Of a stretch of DNA of 21,267 bases, positions 1 to 6,947 are shown piece by piece. Position numbers and translations under genes: made by a program. The notes under the pieces were generated by a model that saw only the letters and a program-made list of their open reading frames with translations, was not told the origin of the DNA and did no database searches. Numbering within the stretch: the stretch's first letter is position 1; every line of letters begins with the position of its first letter. The stretch covers positions 1-21,267 of IMG/VR virus record IMGVR_UViG_3300024054_000496. The stretch is one strand, 5' to 3'. Source of the stretch: a virus.

Positions 1-536
1 TGGTCGATGAGCACCCGGCGCAGGCCAAAGCCAGCAGGGCCGCCTTGCCGAAAGCCCATCTCGATCAAGCGGCACTGGCCGGCGAAGACCTTGGCGGAGA
101 GCTCGCGGCTGTATTCACCCGCCATGGCGCGCTTGACGCCTTTGACGATGGTCGAGACGGGCGAGCCATCGTTTTCAAACTGCTCGGCGACGTAGGCGAC
201 GTGGATGTCCTTTTTCTTCAGAACATATTCGTGGAATGCTGCCTCGTCCACATCTTGGAAACGGCCCCAGCGACTGACGTCGTACACCAGCACCAGATTG
301 AAATCGGTGTTGCCGGCGGCGGCATCGGCCAGCAACTGCTTCAGTCCGGCGCGGCCCTCCAGTGACAGGCCGCTTTTGCCCTCATCGGCGTACGTGCGCA
401 CGATTTGGATATTGCGCCGCTGGGCGTATTCGGCAATCTTGTCAGCCTGGTTGTGCGTGGAGTACTGCTGATGTTCGGTGGACATGCGCACGTACTGGGC
501 GGCGCGAATTGGGGTGGTTTCTTGGTCTATCGTCAT
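1..536 (-). CDS. Large serine recombinase, N-terminal part (runs off left edge)
   Basis: This is a site-specific DNA recombinase of the resolvase/invertase superfamily, which cuts DNA through a serine-phosphate intermediate. About 178 codons are visible, starting MTIDQETT, and the frame is open to base 1. The catalytic serine is Ser19 in YVRMSTEHQQYST. The conserved arginine region reads VYDVSRWGRF, and GEYSRELSAKVF follows in the helix before the DNA-binding part. The visible end, QGGPAGFGLRR, resembles the start of the Recombinase domain (PF07508) found in large serine recombinases, so the full protein is probably about 500 residues. An in-frame ATG at 566 is an alternative start, but neither start has a strong ribosome-binding site. 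It could be the integrase of this element or belong to a neighbouring one; the C-terminus and att sites lie outside the window. Confidence 0.85.
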   Translation of the reverse strand, partial: MTIDQETTPIRAAQYVRMSTEHQQYSTHNQADKIAEYAQRRNIQIVRTYADEGKSGLSLEGRAGLKQLLADAAAGNTDFNLVLVYDVSRWGRFQDVDEAAFHEYVLKKKDIHVAYVAEQFENDGSPVSTIVKGVKRAMAGEYSRELSAKVFAGQCRLIEMGFRQGGPAGFGLRRVLID

Positions 537-655
537 GATCTTCCAGTGCTTTTTGCTTGGGACCATGTTTGCTCTGCTTCGCGAGCGGTATCAAGGCATT
601 CAGCGCAGAAAGAGGGGAAGAAGTCGAAGATAGTTTCGAAGATCGGCGAAGGTGA

Positions 656-1642
656 TCAACCGGCCTTGCGCAGCCGCCCAGCGTCGATCTGCATCGGAAC
701 TAGTTTGCTGAGGATGTCGAGCAAAATGAATGCGCGTCGCTCGGCGTCTGCAGTTTGGTAGATCGCATCGATTCCGGCGAACGGGCCATCGGTGATGACC
801 ACCGAATCGCCGCTGGTAAACAAGGCTTCGGCTGGCAAGGCCTGCTCCCGCTGGCGTAACAGGTCAACCAGCGCGTCATCGACCTTGGCCGCCCGAGCCC
901 CGAAATGCACCAACTGGCTCACCCCCACGGTGGAGCGGATCGGCGACCAGCTTTTGCCCTGGTCGCTGCTGTCCAGCCGGATGAACAGGTAGCGCGGAAA
1001 CATGGGCTCGGTGGTGACTTCGGCCTTGCGCCGTCGGATCCGCTCGATGCGCATCTTCGGCAAATAGCACTCGTAGCCCTGGCGCTCCAGATTAGCCAGC
1101 GCGACATCTTCTTGGCGGGGTTTGGTGTGGACCAGGTACCAGGCCGTGGTCGGGGACGTGATGACGGTCAGCGTGGGTGGTGCAGGTGGTGGCGATGGCG
1201 CCGGTATTGAATCAGTGCGCGCGACTGCCTGCAGTTCCGACACTTCAATGGCTGGCAATGTCGGTGCAGCGGGTTTGGTCGTCGATGGCTCAGCTGCTGG
1301 TGTTGCAACTGGCACCGTGGCCGTAGCTGCTGGCGGCGCCACCTGCTGAAGGATCGGCGACAACTTCAATCCAACGGTTTCCGCCATTGCCCGGAGCAGC
1401 GCCAAAGGCCGATCACTGGCCAGCACTTGCTCCATCAGCATCACCGCCTCGTGCCGTTCGATTTCCTGTACATCTGCCAACAAGTAGTGAATCGACAGCC
1501 CCCGTTGCACGATCTGCGGCCCGATGCCGCGTAGCCGCAGGTCCTGCAGTTCCCGAGTGGTCAGCCCCATGCGGTCGGCGACCTGGACAGCGGTCAGTAT
1601 GGTGGGCGTGCTGCCGGGCGATTTGGCGTCATGTGCTTGCAT
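656..1642 (-). CDS. RfaH/NusG-like antiterminator with N-terminal HTH extension
   Basis: This is a predicted transcription elongation factor of the NusG/RfaH class, which binds RNA polymerase and suppresses pausing or termination. The protein has 328 residues. Residues about 15-65 (TAVQVADRMGLTTRELQDLR) look like a MerR/excisionase-type helix-turn-helix. Residues 100-165 are a Pro/Ala/Thr-rich linker. Residues 168-265 are an NGN domain starting WYLVHTKPRQED and containing PRYLFIRL. Residues 277-328 are a KOW-type domain (GDSVVITDGPFAG). I chose the ATG at 1642 because the longer frame, from a GTG at 1732, would run through the terminator hairpin at 1711-1766; its Shine-Dalgarno is poor, so the start is uncertain. 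RfaH paralogues usually serve specific long operons. The target here is unknown, and the N-terminal HTH is an unusual addition. Confidence 0.85.
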   Translation of the reverse strand: MQAHDAKSPGSTPTILTAVQVADRMGLTTRELQDLRLRGIGPQIVQRGLSIHYLLADVQEIERHEAVMLMEQVLASDRPLALLRAMAETVGLKLSPILQQVAPPAATATVPVATPAAEPSTTKPAAPTLPAIEVSELQAVARTDSIPAPSPPPAPPTLTVITSPTTAWYLVHTKPRQEDVALANLERQGYECYLPKMRIERIRRRKAEVTTEPMFPRYLFIRLDSSDQGKSWSPIRSTVGVSQLVHFGARAAKVDDALVDLLRQREQALPAEALFTSGDSVVITDGPFAGIDAIYQTADAERRAFILLDILSKLVPMQIDAGRLRKAG

Positions 1643-1699
1643 GCTCCAATGAAGGCGCTGTTCGTAAGTAAAGCCAAGCGGGCGCTGCAATGTTCTGGC

Positions 1700-1726
1700 C
1701 CACAAACGAAAAAAGACCCCGCCTTC
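1700..1726. repeat. 27-nt repeat, copy 1
   Basis: Copy 1 of a sequence that recurs at 3273-3299 in the same orientation with a single mismatch. It runs from CCACAAACG through the A-tract to GACCCCGCCTTC. It forms one arm and the T-tract of the terminator at 1711-1766. Together the two copies bracket the xre-TPR pair. Confidence 0.9.
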
Positions 1727-1766
1727 ACCCACTACCCAGAATCGGGAGCAGATAAGGACGGGGTCT
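1711..1766 (-). terminator. Rho-independent-type terminator after the TPR gene
   Basis: Arms AGACCCCG (1714-1721) and CGGGGTCT (1759-1766) pair perfectly, and the inner bases extend the stem weakly after one mismatch. On the minus strand the stem is followed by a run of six T. It lies between the TPR gene stop (1814) and the start of the antiterminator gene (1642). The loop of about 37 nt is long for a classic intrinsic terminator. Confidence 0.7.
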
Positions 1767-1813
1767 ATGGTTTTGCGTTTGCTACTGCTGGCGATACAGC
1801 AGGAGGACGTGGT

Positions 1814-2908
1814 CTATCTGGGTGGAGTCTTACGAAATCCGTCACGTTCCCAGGGCCAGAAATCCACGCCATAGCGGTTGCGAATCTGGCGCACCATCTT
1901 CTTCGACAGCGTATCGGTGATGCGATCGATGAATGTCATCTGTTTCAGTGAATATGGGTCTCGCTTTTCGGCATCCCATTCGTAGGTCAGTCCTTCATGA
2001 AGCGCTATCATTTCAGCGCGCTCTTTCAGCACTGCCGAGGAATTGAACACCCAGTCGACAAAGTCGATCTCTTCTGACGTCCAGTGGCCCGCGGCTCTTT
2101 CAAGATAGTCAATCGCCCACTCCGGCCCAATCACGTTGCTGGCATGCCAGACCAGGTGCTCCGTCAACACCGAGCGCCCGGTCAATCCCTCCGCAATGTA
2201 GGGGTTCGCAGCGATGCCCCGCCTAAGGTAGGTGCAGGCCGCCACATAGTCCCCCTCCCGAAATGCGATCAACGCCGCCTGGTACCAGTGCGCCGGTGAA
2301 TTGGGCGCACCTTTGAGGTATTCCTTCATGGCGGCCTTGTGGTCGCCCTTGAGCAAGGCGATATCGCCCAGCAGGAAACGTACGCCAATGTTGTCCATGG
2401 GGCACCAGGCAAGCATCTGCTTGGCCAGCGCCATGGCGGCTTCGCCCGCTTTTTCTTTGTCTGGTCGGTGCATCAATCCAAGCAAAGTGCCATGGGCCAC
2501 GCGCAGGAATGACCGGTTGTCGATTTCACCCCAGGAGATCTGACCTTTGAAGCCTTTGGGGATCATGGCCTGCGCCAGCTTGAACGCCCGTTCATACACC
2601 TCGGTGGCTTCATCCTGCAGGCCCAAGGCCCACAGCCGGTTGGCGATGAAATTCTGGATTTCCAGGTTGTAGGGGGTGGTGGCCTCCAGCTTGCGCACCT
2701 GCATCAGTGCTTGTTTATGGCTGACCTGACCGGATTCCAGTTTGTCGATCAGCACATCCAAGGCTTCTTCATCCTGCCAGTTGCGCGCAAAGCGGCCGAA
2801 CTGGGTGGGCTTGCCAGTTTCCGGGTCGTCAAAGGTTTCGATACTGAAACGCTGGGTATTTGGCTGGCCGGCGTCGGCCTTGAACAGGTCAGATTTTTTC
2901 TTGGGCAT
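1814..2908 (-). CDS. TPR-type helical repeat protein of unknown function
   Basis: This 364-residue soluble protein starts MPKKKSDLFKADAGQP. It has no signal peptide or membrane segment. Its middle is made of helical hairpins of tetratricopeptide type: WALGLQDEATEVYERAFKLA, LLGDIALLKGDHKAAMKEYL and ALIAFREGDYVAACTYLRRG each show the small-residue/aromatic TPR pattern. The C-terminus is basic and aromatic (QIRNRYGVDFWPWERDGFR). The start at 2908 overlaps the end of the upstream xre gene by 20 nt, so translation is probably coupled. The longer frame back to 3022 would lie wholly inside xre and is rejected. TPR proteins act as scaffolds or peptide-binding partners. The pairing with an HTH regulator suggests an accessory (moron-like) cassette, but no function can be assigned. 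Confidence 0.8.
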   Translation of the reverse strand: MPKKKSDLFKADAGQPNTQRFSIETFDDPETGKPTQFGRFARNWQDEEALDVLIDKLESGQVSHKQALMQVRKLEATTPYNLEIQNFIANRLWALGLQDEATEVYERAFKLAQAMIPKGFKGQISWGEIDNRSFLRVAHGTLLGLMHRPDKEKAGEAAMALAKQMLAWCPMDNIGVRFLLGDIALLKGDHKAAMKEYLKGAPNSPAHWYQAALIAFREGDYVAACTYLRRGIAANPYIAEGLTGRSVLTEHLVWHASNVIGPEWAIDYLERAAGHWTSEEIDFVDWVFNSSAVLKERAEMIALHEGLTYEWDAEKRDPYSLKQMTFIDRITDTLSKKMVRQIRNRYGVDFWPWERDGFRKTPPR

Positions 2909-3215
2909 GGTTGGGGCCGGGGATTTCAGGAGAGTTGGGCGTGGTAGCCGGATTGCCAGCCTGGGTGGTATAGATGCGACCATTGTTGGCGACATAGCGG
3001 CGCACATCAGGTGCCATGGCATCCGGCACGATCAGCACCGTCATTCCCATCGCCTCGGCCATGCGCTCGATGGACGACAAACGCGGATCGCGCTTGCCGC
3101 TTTCAATTTCCGACAGATGCTGCGGCGACATGCCGACCTTAGCAGACAACATCACCAGCGTCAGACGACGCTGGTTGCGCTGGCGACGCAGGAAAGCGGG
3201 GATCAAAGTTTCCAT
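2889..3215 (-). CDS. XRE-family HTH regulator (HipB-like)
   Basis: This is a 108-residue DNA-binding protein. Residues about 8-58 form a Cro/C1-type helix-turn-helix, with RRQRNQRRLTLVMLSAKVGM followed by SPQHLSEIESGKRDPRLSSI. The continuation AEAMGMTVLIVPD resembles the short beta segment after the HTH in HipB-like antitoxins. The C-terminal 40 residues are polar and probably disordered. I chose the ATG at 3215; a TTG at 3233 would add six residues. No good Shine-Dalgarno is visible. The gene follows the late-operon terminator directly and overlaps the TPR gene by 20 nt. Three palindromes just upstream (3236-3271) are candidate operators, so it is likely to regulate its own operon. Confidence 0.85.
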   Translation of the reverse strand: METLIPAFLRRQRNQRRLTLVMLSAKVGMSPQHLSEIESGKRDPRLSSIERMAEAMGMTVLIVPDAMAPDVRRYVANNGRIYTTQAGNPATTPNSPEIPGPNHAQEKI

Positions 3216-3235
3216 GGACGAAGCGTAGCGCAACC

Positions 3236-3271
3236 AGCGAACAATCGCTCATACGATCGTGTGAATTCACA
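3236..3271 (-). promoter_or_regulatory. Palindrome cluster upstream of xre (candidate operator/promoter)
   Basis: Three palindromes fall within 36 bp: AGCGA-ACAA-TCGCT (3236-3249), ACGATCGT (3253-3260) and the perfect 12-mer TGTGAATTCACA (3260-3271). They lie between the xre start (3215) and the upstream terminator, in the only space available for a promoter. No clean -35/-10 pair is obvious. Dyad symmetry of this type is typical of XRE repressor binding sites; the assignment is inferred. Confidence 0.55.
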
Positions 3272-3272
3272 T

Positions 3273-3299
3273 CCACAAACGCAAAAAGACCCCGCCTTC
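3273..3299. repeat. 27-nt repeat, copy 2
   Basis: Copy 2 of the sequence at 1700-1726, identical at 26 of 27 positions. It supplies the T-tract and one arm of the terminator at 3283-3337. Confidence 0.9.
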
Positions 3300-3337
3300 G
3301 CCACCTGCCGGGTAAGACAGATGACGAAGACGGGGTC
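3283..3337 (-). terminator. Terminator of the tail/holin operon
   Basis: Arms GACCCCG (3288-3294) and CGGGGTC (3331-3337) pair perfectly. After one C/A mismatch the stem continues with CTTCG (3296-3300) pairing to CGAAG (3325-3329), giving about 13 positions in all. The minus strand continues with five T. It lies just past the holin stop codon (3365) and separates the late operon from xre. Confidence 0.75.
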
Positions 3338-3364
3338 ATCGAAGGGTTTGAATTGTTGTGCTGG

Positions 3365-3793
3365 TCAGCGTGGCGCACCCCGCCATTTATCGAAACTGCG
3401 CGCGCCGGTGTAGCCGAGGTAGCCCGCACCAAAGAGCCACCACAGGCTTTCAGGCACGGCGTTCAGGAGCTTGGACAGGCTCTCGGCGGCCTGGAATACT
3501 TCCGCTGGCCACCAGATGCCGATGATGCTGCCGATGACCGACAGCAGGATCACGCCGTAGATTACATACAGAAAAGTCGGCCGCGCCCGGCTTGTCCAAG
3601 GATCTTGGCTATTGGCCTCGGCCAGGATGGCTGACAAGCTGACCTGCATTTCCTGCAGGGCTTGCTGTCCCTCGGCTTGTAGCAACGCCAGCTTGGCCTT
3701 TTCGCGTTCGGCGGGGTCGGGGATCAACCGGTCGATCAGGCGGGCACCGGCTTCGAACAGTCCGGGGGCCAGGGTTGTCAGAATCGGGTTCAT
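3365..3793 (-). CDS. Phage holin, GTA-type 3-TM family
   Basis: This is a 142-residue inner-membrane protein that resembles the Holin of 3TMs family (GTA_holin_3TM), which permeabilises the membrane for lysis. The N-terminus (MNPILTTLAPGLFEAGARLI) is amphipathic. It is followed by a charged helix rich in Glu, Lys and Gln (about 25-60). A clear membrane segment, FLYVIYGVILLSVIGSIIGI, covers about residues 74-93, and a second, LWWLFGAGYLGYTG, covers about 117-130. The start codon overlaps the stop of the upstream DUF6127-like gene (ATGA), indicating translational coupling. It is the last gene of the late operon. No endolysin or spanin is visible next to it. Confidence 0.8.
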   Translation of the reverse strand: MNPILTTLAPGLFEAGARLIDRLIPDPAEREKAKLALLQAEGQQALQEMQVSLSAILAEANSQDPWTSRARPTFLYVIYGVILLSVIGSIIGIWWPAEVFQAAESLSKLLNAVPESLWWLFGAGYLGYTGARSFDKWRGAPR

Positions 3794-4089
3794 TGCGCAC
3801 CGCCCATCAGTTTCAGCTTGATGGCGGCACCGACCAGCAATGCTGCCAGGACTCCCGTCGTGATGAGTTTGATGATGGTCTGCCAGGCGGTATGGCGCGC
3901 TTCGCGCCAGGCTTCGAGCAGATCGCGCAATTCACGGATGTCGCGCGCGGCGTGACCGTTTTCCAAGCCGAGGTGTGCCAGGCAGCGCTCGGCGCCGCGT
4001 TCGGCGGCACGGGTGAGCAGGTCATCCAGATCGTCAGGGCGTAGGGTGATGGCGGCGTCGGGTTCGGTGAGTTGGTGGTTTTCTGTCAT
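3790..4089 (-). CDS. Small membrane protein, DUF6127-like, in lysis cassette
   Basis: This 99-residue protein starts MTENHQLTEPDAA. The first 65 residues are a soluble acidic helical part (LDDLLTRAAERGAERCLAHLG, DIRELRDLLEAWREAR). A single C-terminal membrane segment follows (IIKLITTGVLAALLVGAAIK, about residues 74-93). The pattern matches small phage proteins annotated as DUF6127. I chose the start at 4089 over the longer frame at 4107 because GGAG lies 8 nt upstream. The stop overlaps the holin start. This position suggests a role in lysis control, for instance as a holin partner, but the function is not established. Confidence 0.75.
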   Translation of the reverse strand: MTENHQLTEPDAAITLRPDDLDDLLTRAAERGAERCLAHLGLENGHAARDIRELRDLLEAWREARHTAWQTIIKLITTGVLAALLVGAAIKLKLMGGAQ

Positions 4090-4109
4090 TTGCGGTCTCC
4101 AAAGCAAAT

Positions 4110-4136
4110 GGCCCGCACAGATTGCTCTGGCGGGCC
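4110..4136 (-). other. Intercistronic hairpin between tip gene and lysis genes
   Basis: Arms GGCCCGC (4110-4116) and GCGGGCC (4130-4136) pair perfectly. After one bulged A the stem continues with CAGA/TCTG around the loop TTGC. The minus strand lacks a T-tract after the stem, so it is probably not a strong terminator. It may stabilise RNA ends, attenuate transcription, or affect translation of the downstream gene, whose Shine-Dalgarno begins about 10 nt away. Confidence 0.6.
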
Positions 4137-4161
4137 GGAGGTGTTGAATGGTTTGGTTGGG

Positions 4162-6531
4162 TTACTGGTCGGCGGTGTGCACCAGTGGGTGCTCAACCAC
4201 GCAGGCAATTTCGACCTGTTCGCCCCTCGGGCGGATGGCCATGACCCGGGCCAGTTGGCTCCAGACCACTTCGGCGCTCTCCCCTGCCGTGCTTCCTTCA
4301 ATGCCACGTGCGGGCATGTCGTGACTGATGGCGATCAGGTCGCCGAAGGTGGGGATCAAGCCTTCCATCTCGGTGCGGAAGGTGATGAGCCGCCGGCGGT
4401 AGCGGTTGGCGGCGGCGATGTATTTGCCTTCGCGCATCGCCTGGCTCTGACTGGTGCAACCAAACAGGTTGACCGTGGCTGGGTTGGCCTCAGTGGAGCC
4501 TGGCAGGGAGACGGTCACCTCGGCGGGTTTCCAGGTCTTGGGGTTGAAGAACTCCACCGTCACCGCATCGGCGGTCTCTTCGCCGGGCATCACGTACTGC
4601 AGCTTGAAACTGCCTTTGACGATGTTGGCGGTGGTGAATCGGGCCACGGGCAGCGTCTTGGGCTCGTCACGCACCAGTCGCACCACGCCGCTTTGCAGAT
4701 AGGGTACGGCACGGCCACAACGAGCAATGCGAGTCAGCGCCTCCCACACCGTCACTTTCTGGTCAAAGACGGCGTCGAACTGGTCGCCCCGGGCAGCCCA
4801 GGTCTGATCCAACCGGTACAGGGCTGCCAGGTCAATCCGGCTGTCGGCCAATTTAGCACCGTAGCTGGCGCGCACGGCATCGGCAAAGGCCCAGGCGATG
4901 GACCGGGTGGCTTGCGGGCTGCTCCAGCCGGTGCTGGGGTTCCAAACCGGCAACCTGCGCGTAACCAGGCAGTTGATCAGGCGACTCGAGCGCATCGACA
5001 GGTTGTCGGTGGCGCGCATCTTGACCGCCAGGAAGGTGATGCCTGCAGGCAGGCTGGGGTTGACCAGGTAGCCACGAACCTCGCCCCAGCGCAGCTCATG
5101 ACCAGCTCTGGCCCGGGTGTCTTTGTGGTCCAGCCGAATCACTTTGACCTCATATCTCCCCGGCGTGACGGGATACCGATAGCTGCGCCGGATAGTGTCG
5201 GCGCTGGCGGCGGTGATCACCTCCTGGTCGCTGTAGGCGGTGCGGGTGCGGCGCTGGATGTAGTAGCTGTAGCAGATGCCGGAGTCGTAGTCCTGATTGG
5301 CACAACTTCCCAGCTGGTATTCCTCGGTGGCGGTGTTCGCCGGAACCGGCGGCGGGCCGTAGCTGGTGCCGTAGTAACCACCTTCAGAGCCCGGGTAGTA
5401 GGTCTGCGTGGCCACGGCATTGGCGCTCGACCAGGTGGCATCCCAGCCGCTCCAGTCGCTGTAACTCATGCCGCTGACCAGGGTTTGCCAGCCAGTGGTG
5501 GGCTCGCCCTCGTCGTTCACCGCTCGTGCTTGTACCGTCCAGCGCACTTCTTTGGCGTCTTGACCACCGCCGTCATTTGCATAGAACAGGCCACGCGGCA
5601 GCAGGATGTCGATGCCGATGGTGGTGATTTGTGTTTCGGGCGGGTTGACGATGAATGGGCCCACGGTCTCGCTGCGGGTATTGGCTGGGTCGTCGATGGC
5701 GAGCAGTTCTTGCCCGGCCACTTCGGGTGCCGTGACCACGTCGTGGTTGAACAGCGTGTTTTGGCCACCGGGCAGGATGATCTGGGCTTGCACTTCCGAG
5801 AACGACTGGATGGGCGTGTCTTCGATACGCACGGCCTCGATGTCGTAGTCGCCCTGGCCGATGACTAGCAACTGGTGCAGGTACTGCTCGTTGTCGATGT
5901 ACTCGGTGTAGGGCATGGCACCCAGGTCGGGGTAGACCAGGTGGCGGCCATAGATGACCGGCACCGGCTGCAGCAGCCGGGCAAAGTTGCCCTGCGATTG
6001 CAACGAATAGGTCGGGCTGGGTGCGATGCTGTTCTGAGCCGATGGCACATTGGCACTGGGCAGCGGCACCAGGGCGTTGACCAGGTAGGCACCCAGCACA
6101 CTGACACCGGCGGCCAGGAGACCAAAGCCGATGGTACCCATGGCCGCTTGCGCGGCGGCAATGCCGGCAGCCGTCATGCCGTAGCCCATCAGACCTGCAG
6201 CAGCATAGGGTGCCAACACCATCACTGCGATGGATAGCACCACCTGCAGTGGGTTGCTGCCACCCCCACCACCGCCGCCACCGGGCAGCCCCACCAGCAC
6301 CACGACATCATGCGATGCCAGAGGTCGGATGGCCCAATCACGGCGCAGCAGCGGCTGGCCATTGACCAGGCAGACCGTGGGCAGTGGGAATTCGGTGATG
6401 GACTGCGAGCGCATCCAGTCGGCCACCGTGCTGCCGGGCTGGACGGGGTAGAGGTCTTTGTCGGCGGGGTGGAAGGGGTTGCGGGGCCAGACAACGGTAG
6501 CTTTGGCAACAGGTAAAGCAGGCAAACTCAT
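4162..6531 (-). CDS. Phage tail tip protein, TipJ/host-specificity J type
   Basis: This 789-residue protein forms the central tip of siphovirus tails and takes part in receptor contact and DNA-passage opening. Residues 1-82 look like a small beta-grasp domain (VQPGSTVADWM, PLPTVCLVNGQPLLRRDW). An eight-glycine run (84-91) follows, then a long hydrophobic Ala/Gly stretch (about 95-158), as in lambda gpI; the gene therefore looks like an I-J fusion. The rest is the J core, including PVIYGRHLVYPDLGAMPY, LLVIGQGDYDIEAVRIEDTP, LPRGLFYANDGG and a C-terminal domain with LITFRTEMEGLIPTFGDLI. It is shorter than lambda J (about 1130 residues), so the C-terminal receptor-binding extension is missing. 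Separate fibre genes upstream may fill that role. The start overlaps the NlpC stop (ATGA). Confidence 0.9.
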   Translation of the reverse strand: MSLPALPVAKATVVWPRNPFHPADKDLYPVQPGSTVADWMRSQSITEFPLPTVCLVNGQPLLRRDWAIRPLASHDVVVLVGLPGGGGGGGGSNPLQVVLSIAVMVLAPYAAAGLMGYGMTAAGIAAAQAAMGTIGFGLLAAGVSVLGAYLVNALVPLPSANVPSAQNSIAPSPTYSLQSQGNFARLLQPVPVIYGRHLVYPDLGAMPYTEYIDNEQYLHQLLVIGQGDYDIEAVRIEDTPIQSFSEVQAQIILPGGQNTLFNHDVVTAPEVAGQELLAIDDPANTRSETVGPFIVNPPETQITTIGIDILLPRGLFYANDGGGQDAKEVRWTVQARAVNDEGEPTTGWQTLVSGMSYSDWSGWDATWSSANAVATQTYYPGSEGGYYGTSYGPPPVPANTATEEYQLGSCANQDYDSGICYSYYIQRRTRTAYSDQEVITAASADTIRRSYRYPVTPGRYEVKVIRLDHKDTRARAGHELRWGEVRGYLVNPSLPAGITFLAVKMRATDNLSMRSSRLINCLVTRRLPVWNPSTGWSSPQATRSIAWAFADAVRASYGAKLADSRIDLAALYRLDQTWAARGDQFDAVFDQKVTVWEALTRIARCGRAVPYLQSGVVRLVRDEPKTLPVARFTTANIVKGSFKLQYVMPGEETADAVTVEFFNPKTWKPAEVTVSLPGSTEANPATVNLFGCTSQSQAMREGKYIAAANRYRRRLITFRTEMEGLIPTFGDLIAISHDMPARGIEGSTAGESAEVVWSQLARVMAIRPRGEQVEIACVVEHPLVHTADQ

Positions 6532-6947
6532 GTCGGTTCACGGAAACGGTAATAGCCTTCGATACGCCAACCATGGGCATCCAACGCGGCCAGGGTTTGA
6601 AACACCACCCCAGCATGGCGTACGGCGTGCAACACGCCGCCACCATCGATGTCCAGCCATACACCGATGTGCACCGGGTAGCGCGACTGGCGCATGAGAA
6701 CGGCGTCTCCTGCTGAGGGTTGGTCCACAGATTTCCAGCGCTGACGCTCGGGGTGGCCATTGAAGGCATCGAGGACGGCGCGCAGATTGGTGGCATCCAC
6801 CGGGTTTTGCGGAAGGTCGCGACCAAAGCACTGGCGCTGCACCGTCACGAAGAGACCCCAGCAATCAAAGGCATCCGGACCAGCGGCGCCCACAACCCAA
6901 GGCAATCCAATCAGGCCAGTCAGTTCGTGAATCTGGGCGGCACTCAT
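6528..6947 (-). CDS. NlpC/P60 tail peptidase (lambda gpK-like)
   Basis: This is a 139-residue cysteine peptidase of the NlpC/P60 fold that cleaves peptidoglycan peptides when the tail penetrates the cell wall. The catalytic cysteine is Cys29 in DAFDCWGLF. The catalytic histidine is His93 in YPVHIGVWLD, and His107 in GVLHAVRHAG is the likely third residue. Lambda gpK has an extra N-terminal JAB-like domain that is missing here, so this is the compact form. The gene overlaps DUF1833 upstream and the tip gene downstream by 4 nt each, as usual for baseplate-hub operons. Confidence 0.9.
   Translation of the reverse strand: MSAAQIHELTGLIGLPWVVGAAGPDAFDCWGLFVTVQRQCFGRDLPQNPVDATNLRAVLDAFNGHPERQRWKSVDQPSAGDAVLMRQSRYPVHIGVWLDIDGGGVLHAVRHAGVVFQTLAALDAHGWRIEGYYRFREPT

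Noticed and set aside
1171-1210. GTGGTGCAGGTGGTGGCGAT as a possible second copy of the ssrA end (att site)
   Set aside because: Only the GGTGG pattern is shared with the ssrA 3' end; it is part of the Pro/Ala linker codons of the antiterminator gene.
1643-1732. 30-codon N-terminal extension of the antiterminator gene
   Set aside because: Starts at a GTG and passes through a terminator hairpin and its T-tract.
2909-3022. 38-codon N-terminal extension of the TPR gene
   Set aside because: Lies entirely in another frame of the xre gene; the ATG at 2908 gives a typical Lys-rich start.
4072-5868. 598-codon plus-strand open frame
   Set aside because: It is antisense to the tip gene. The encoded protein is a His/Gly/Val-rich chain without domains, as expected from the complementary strand of a GC-rich gene.
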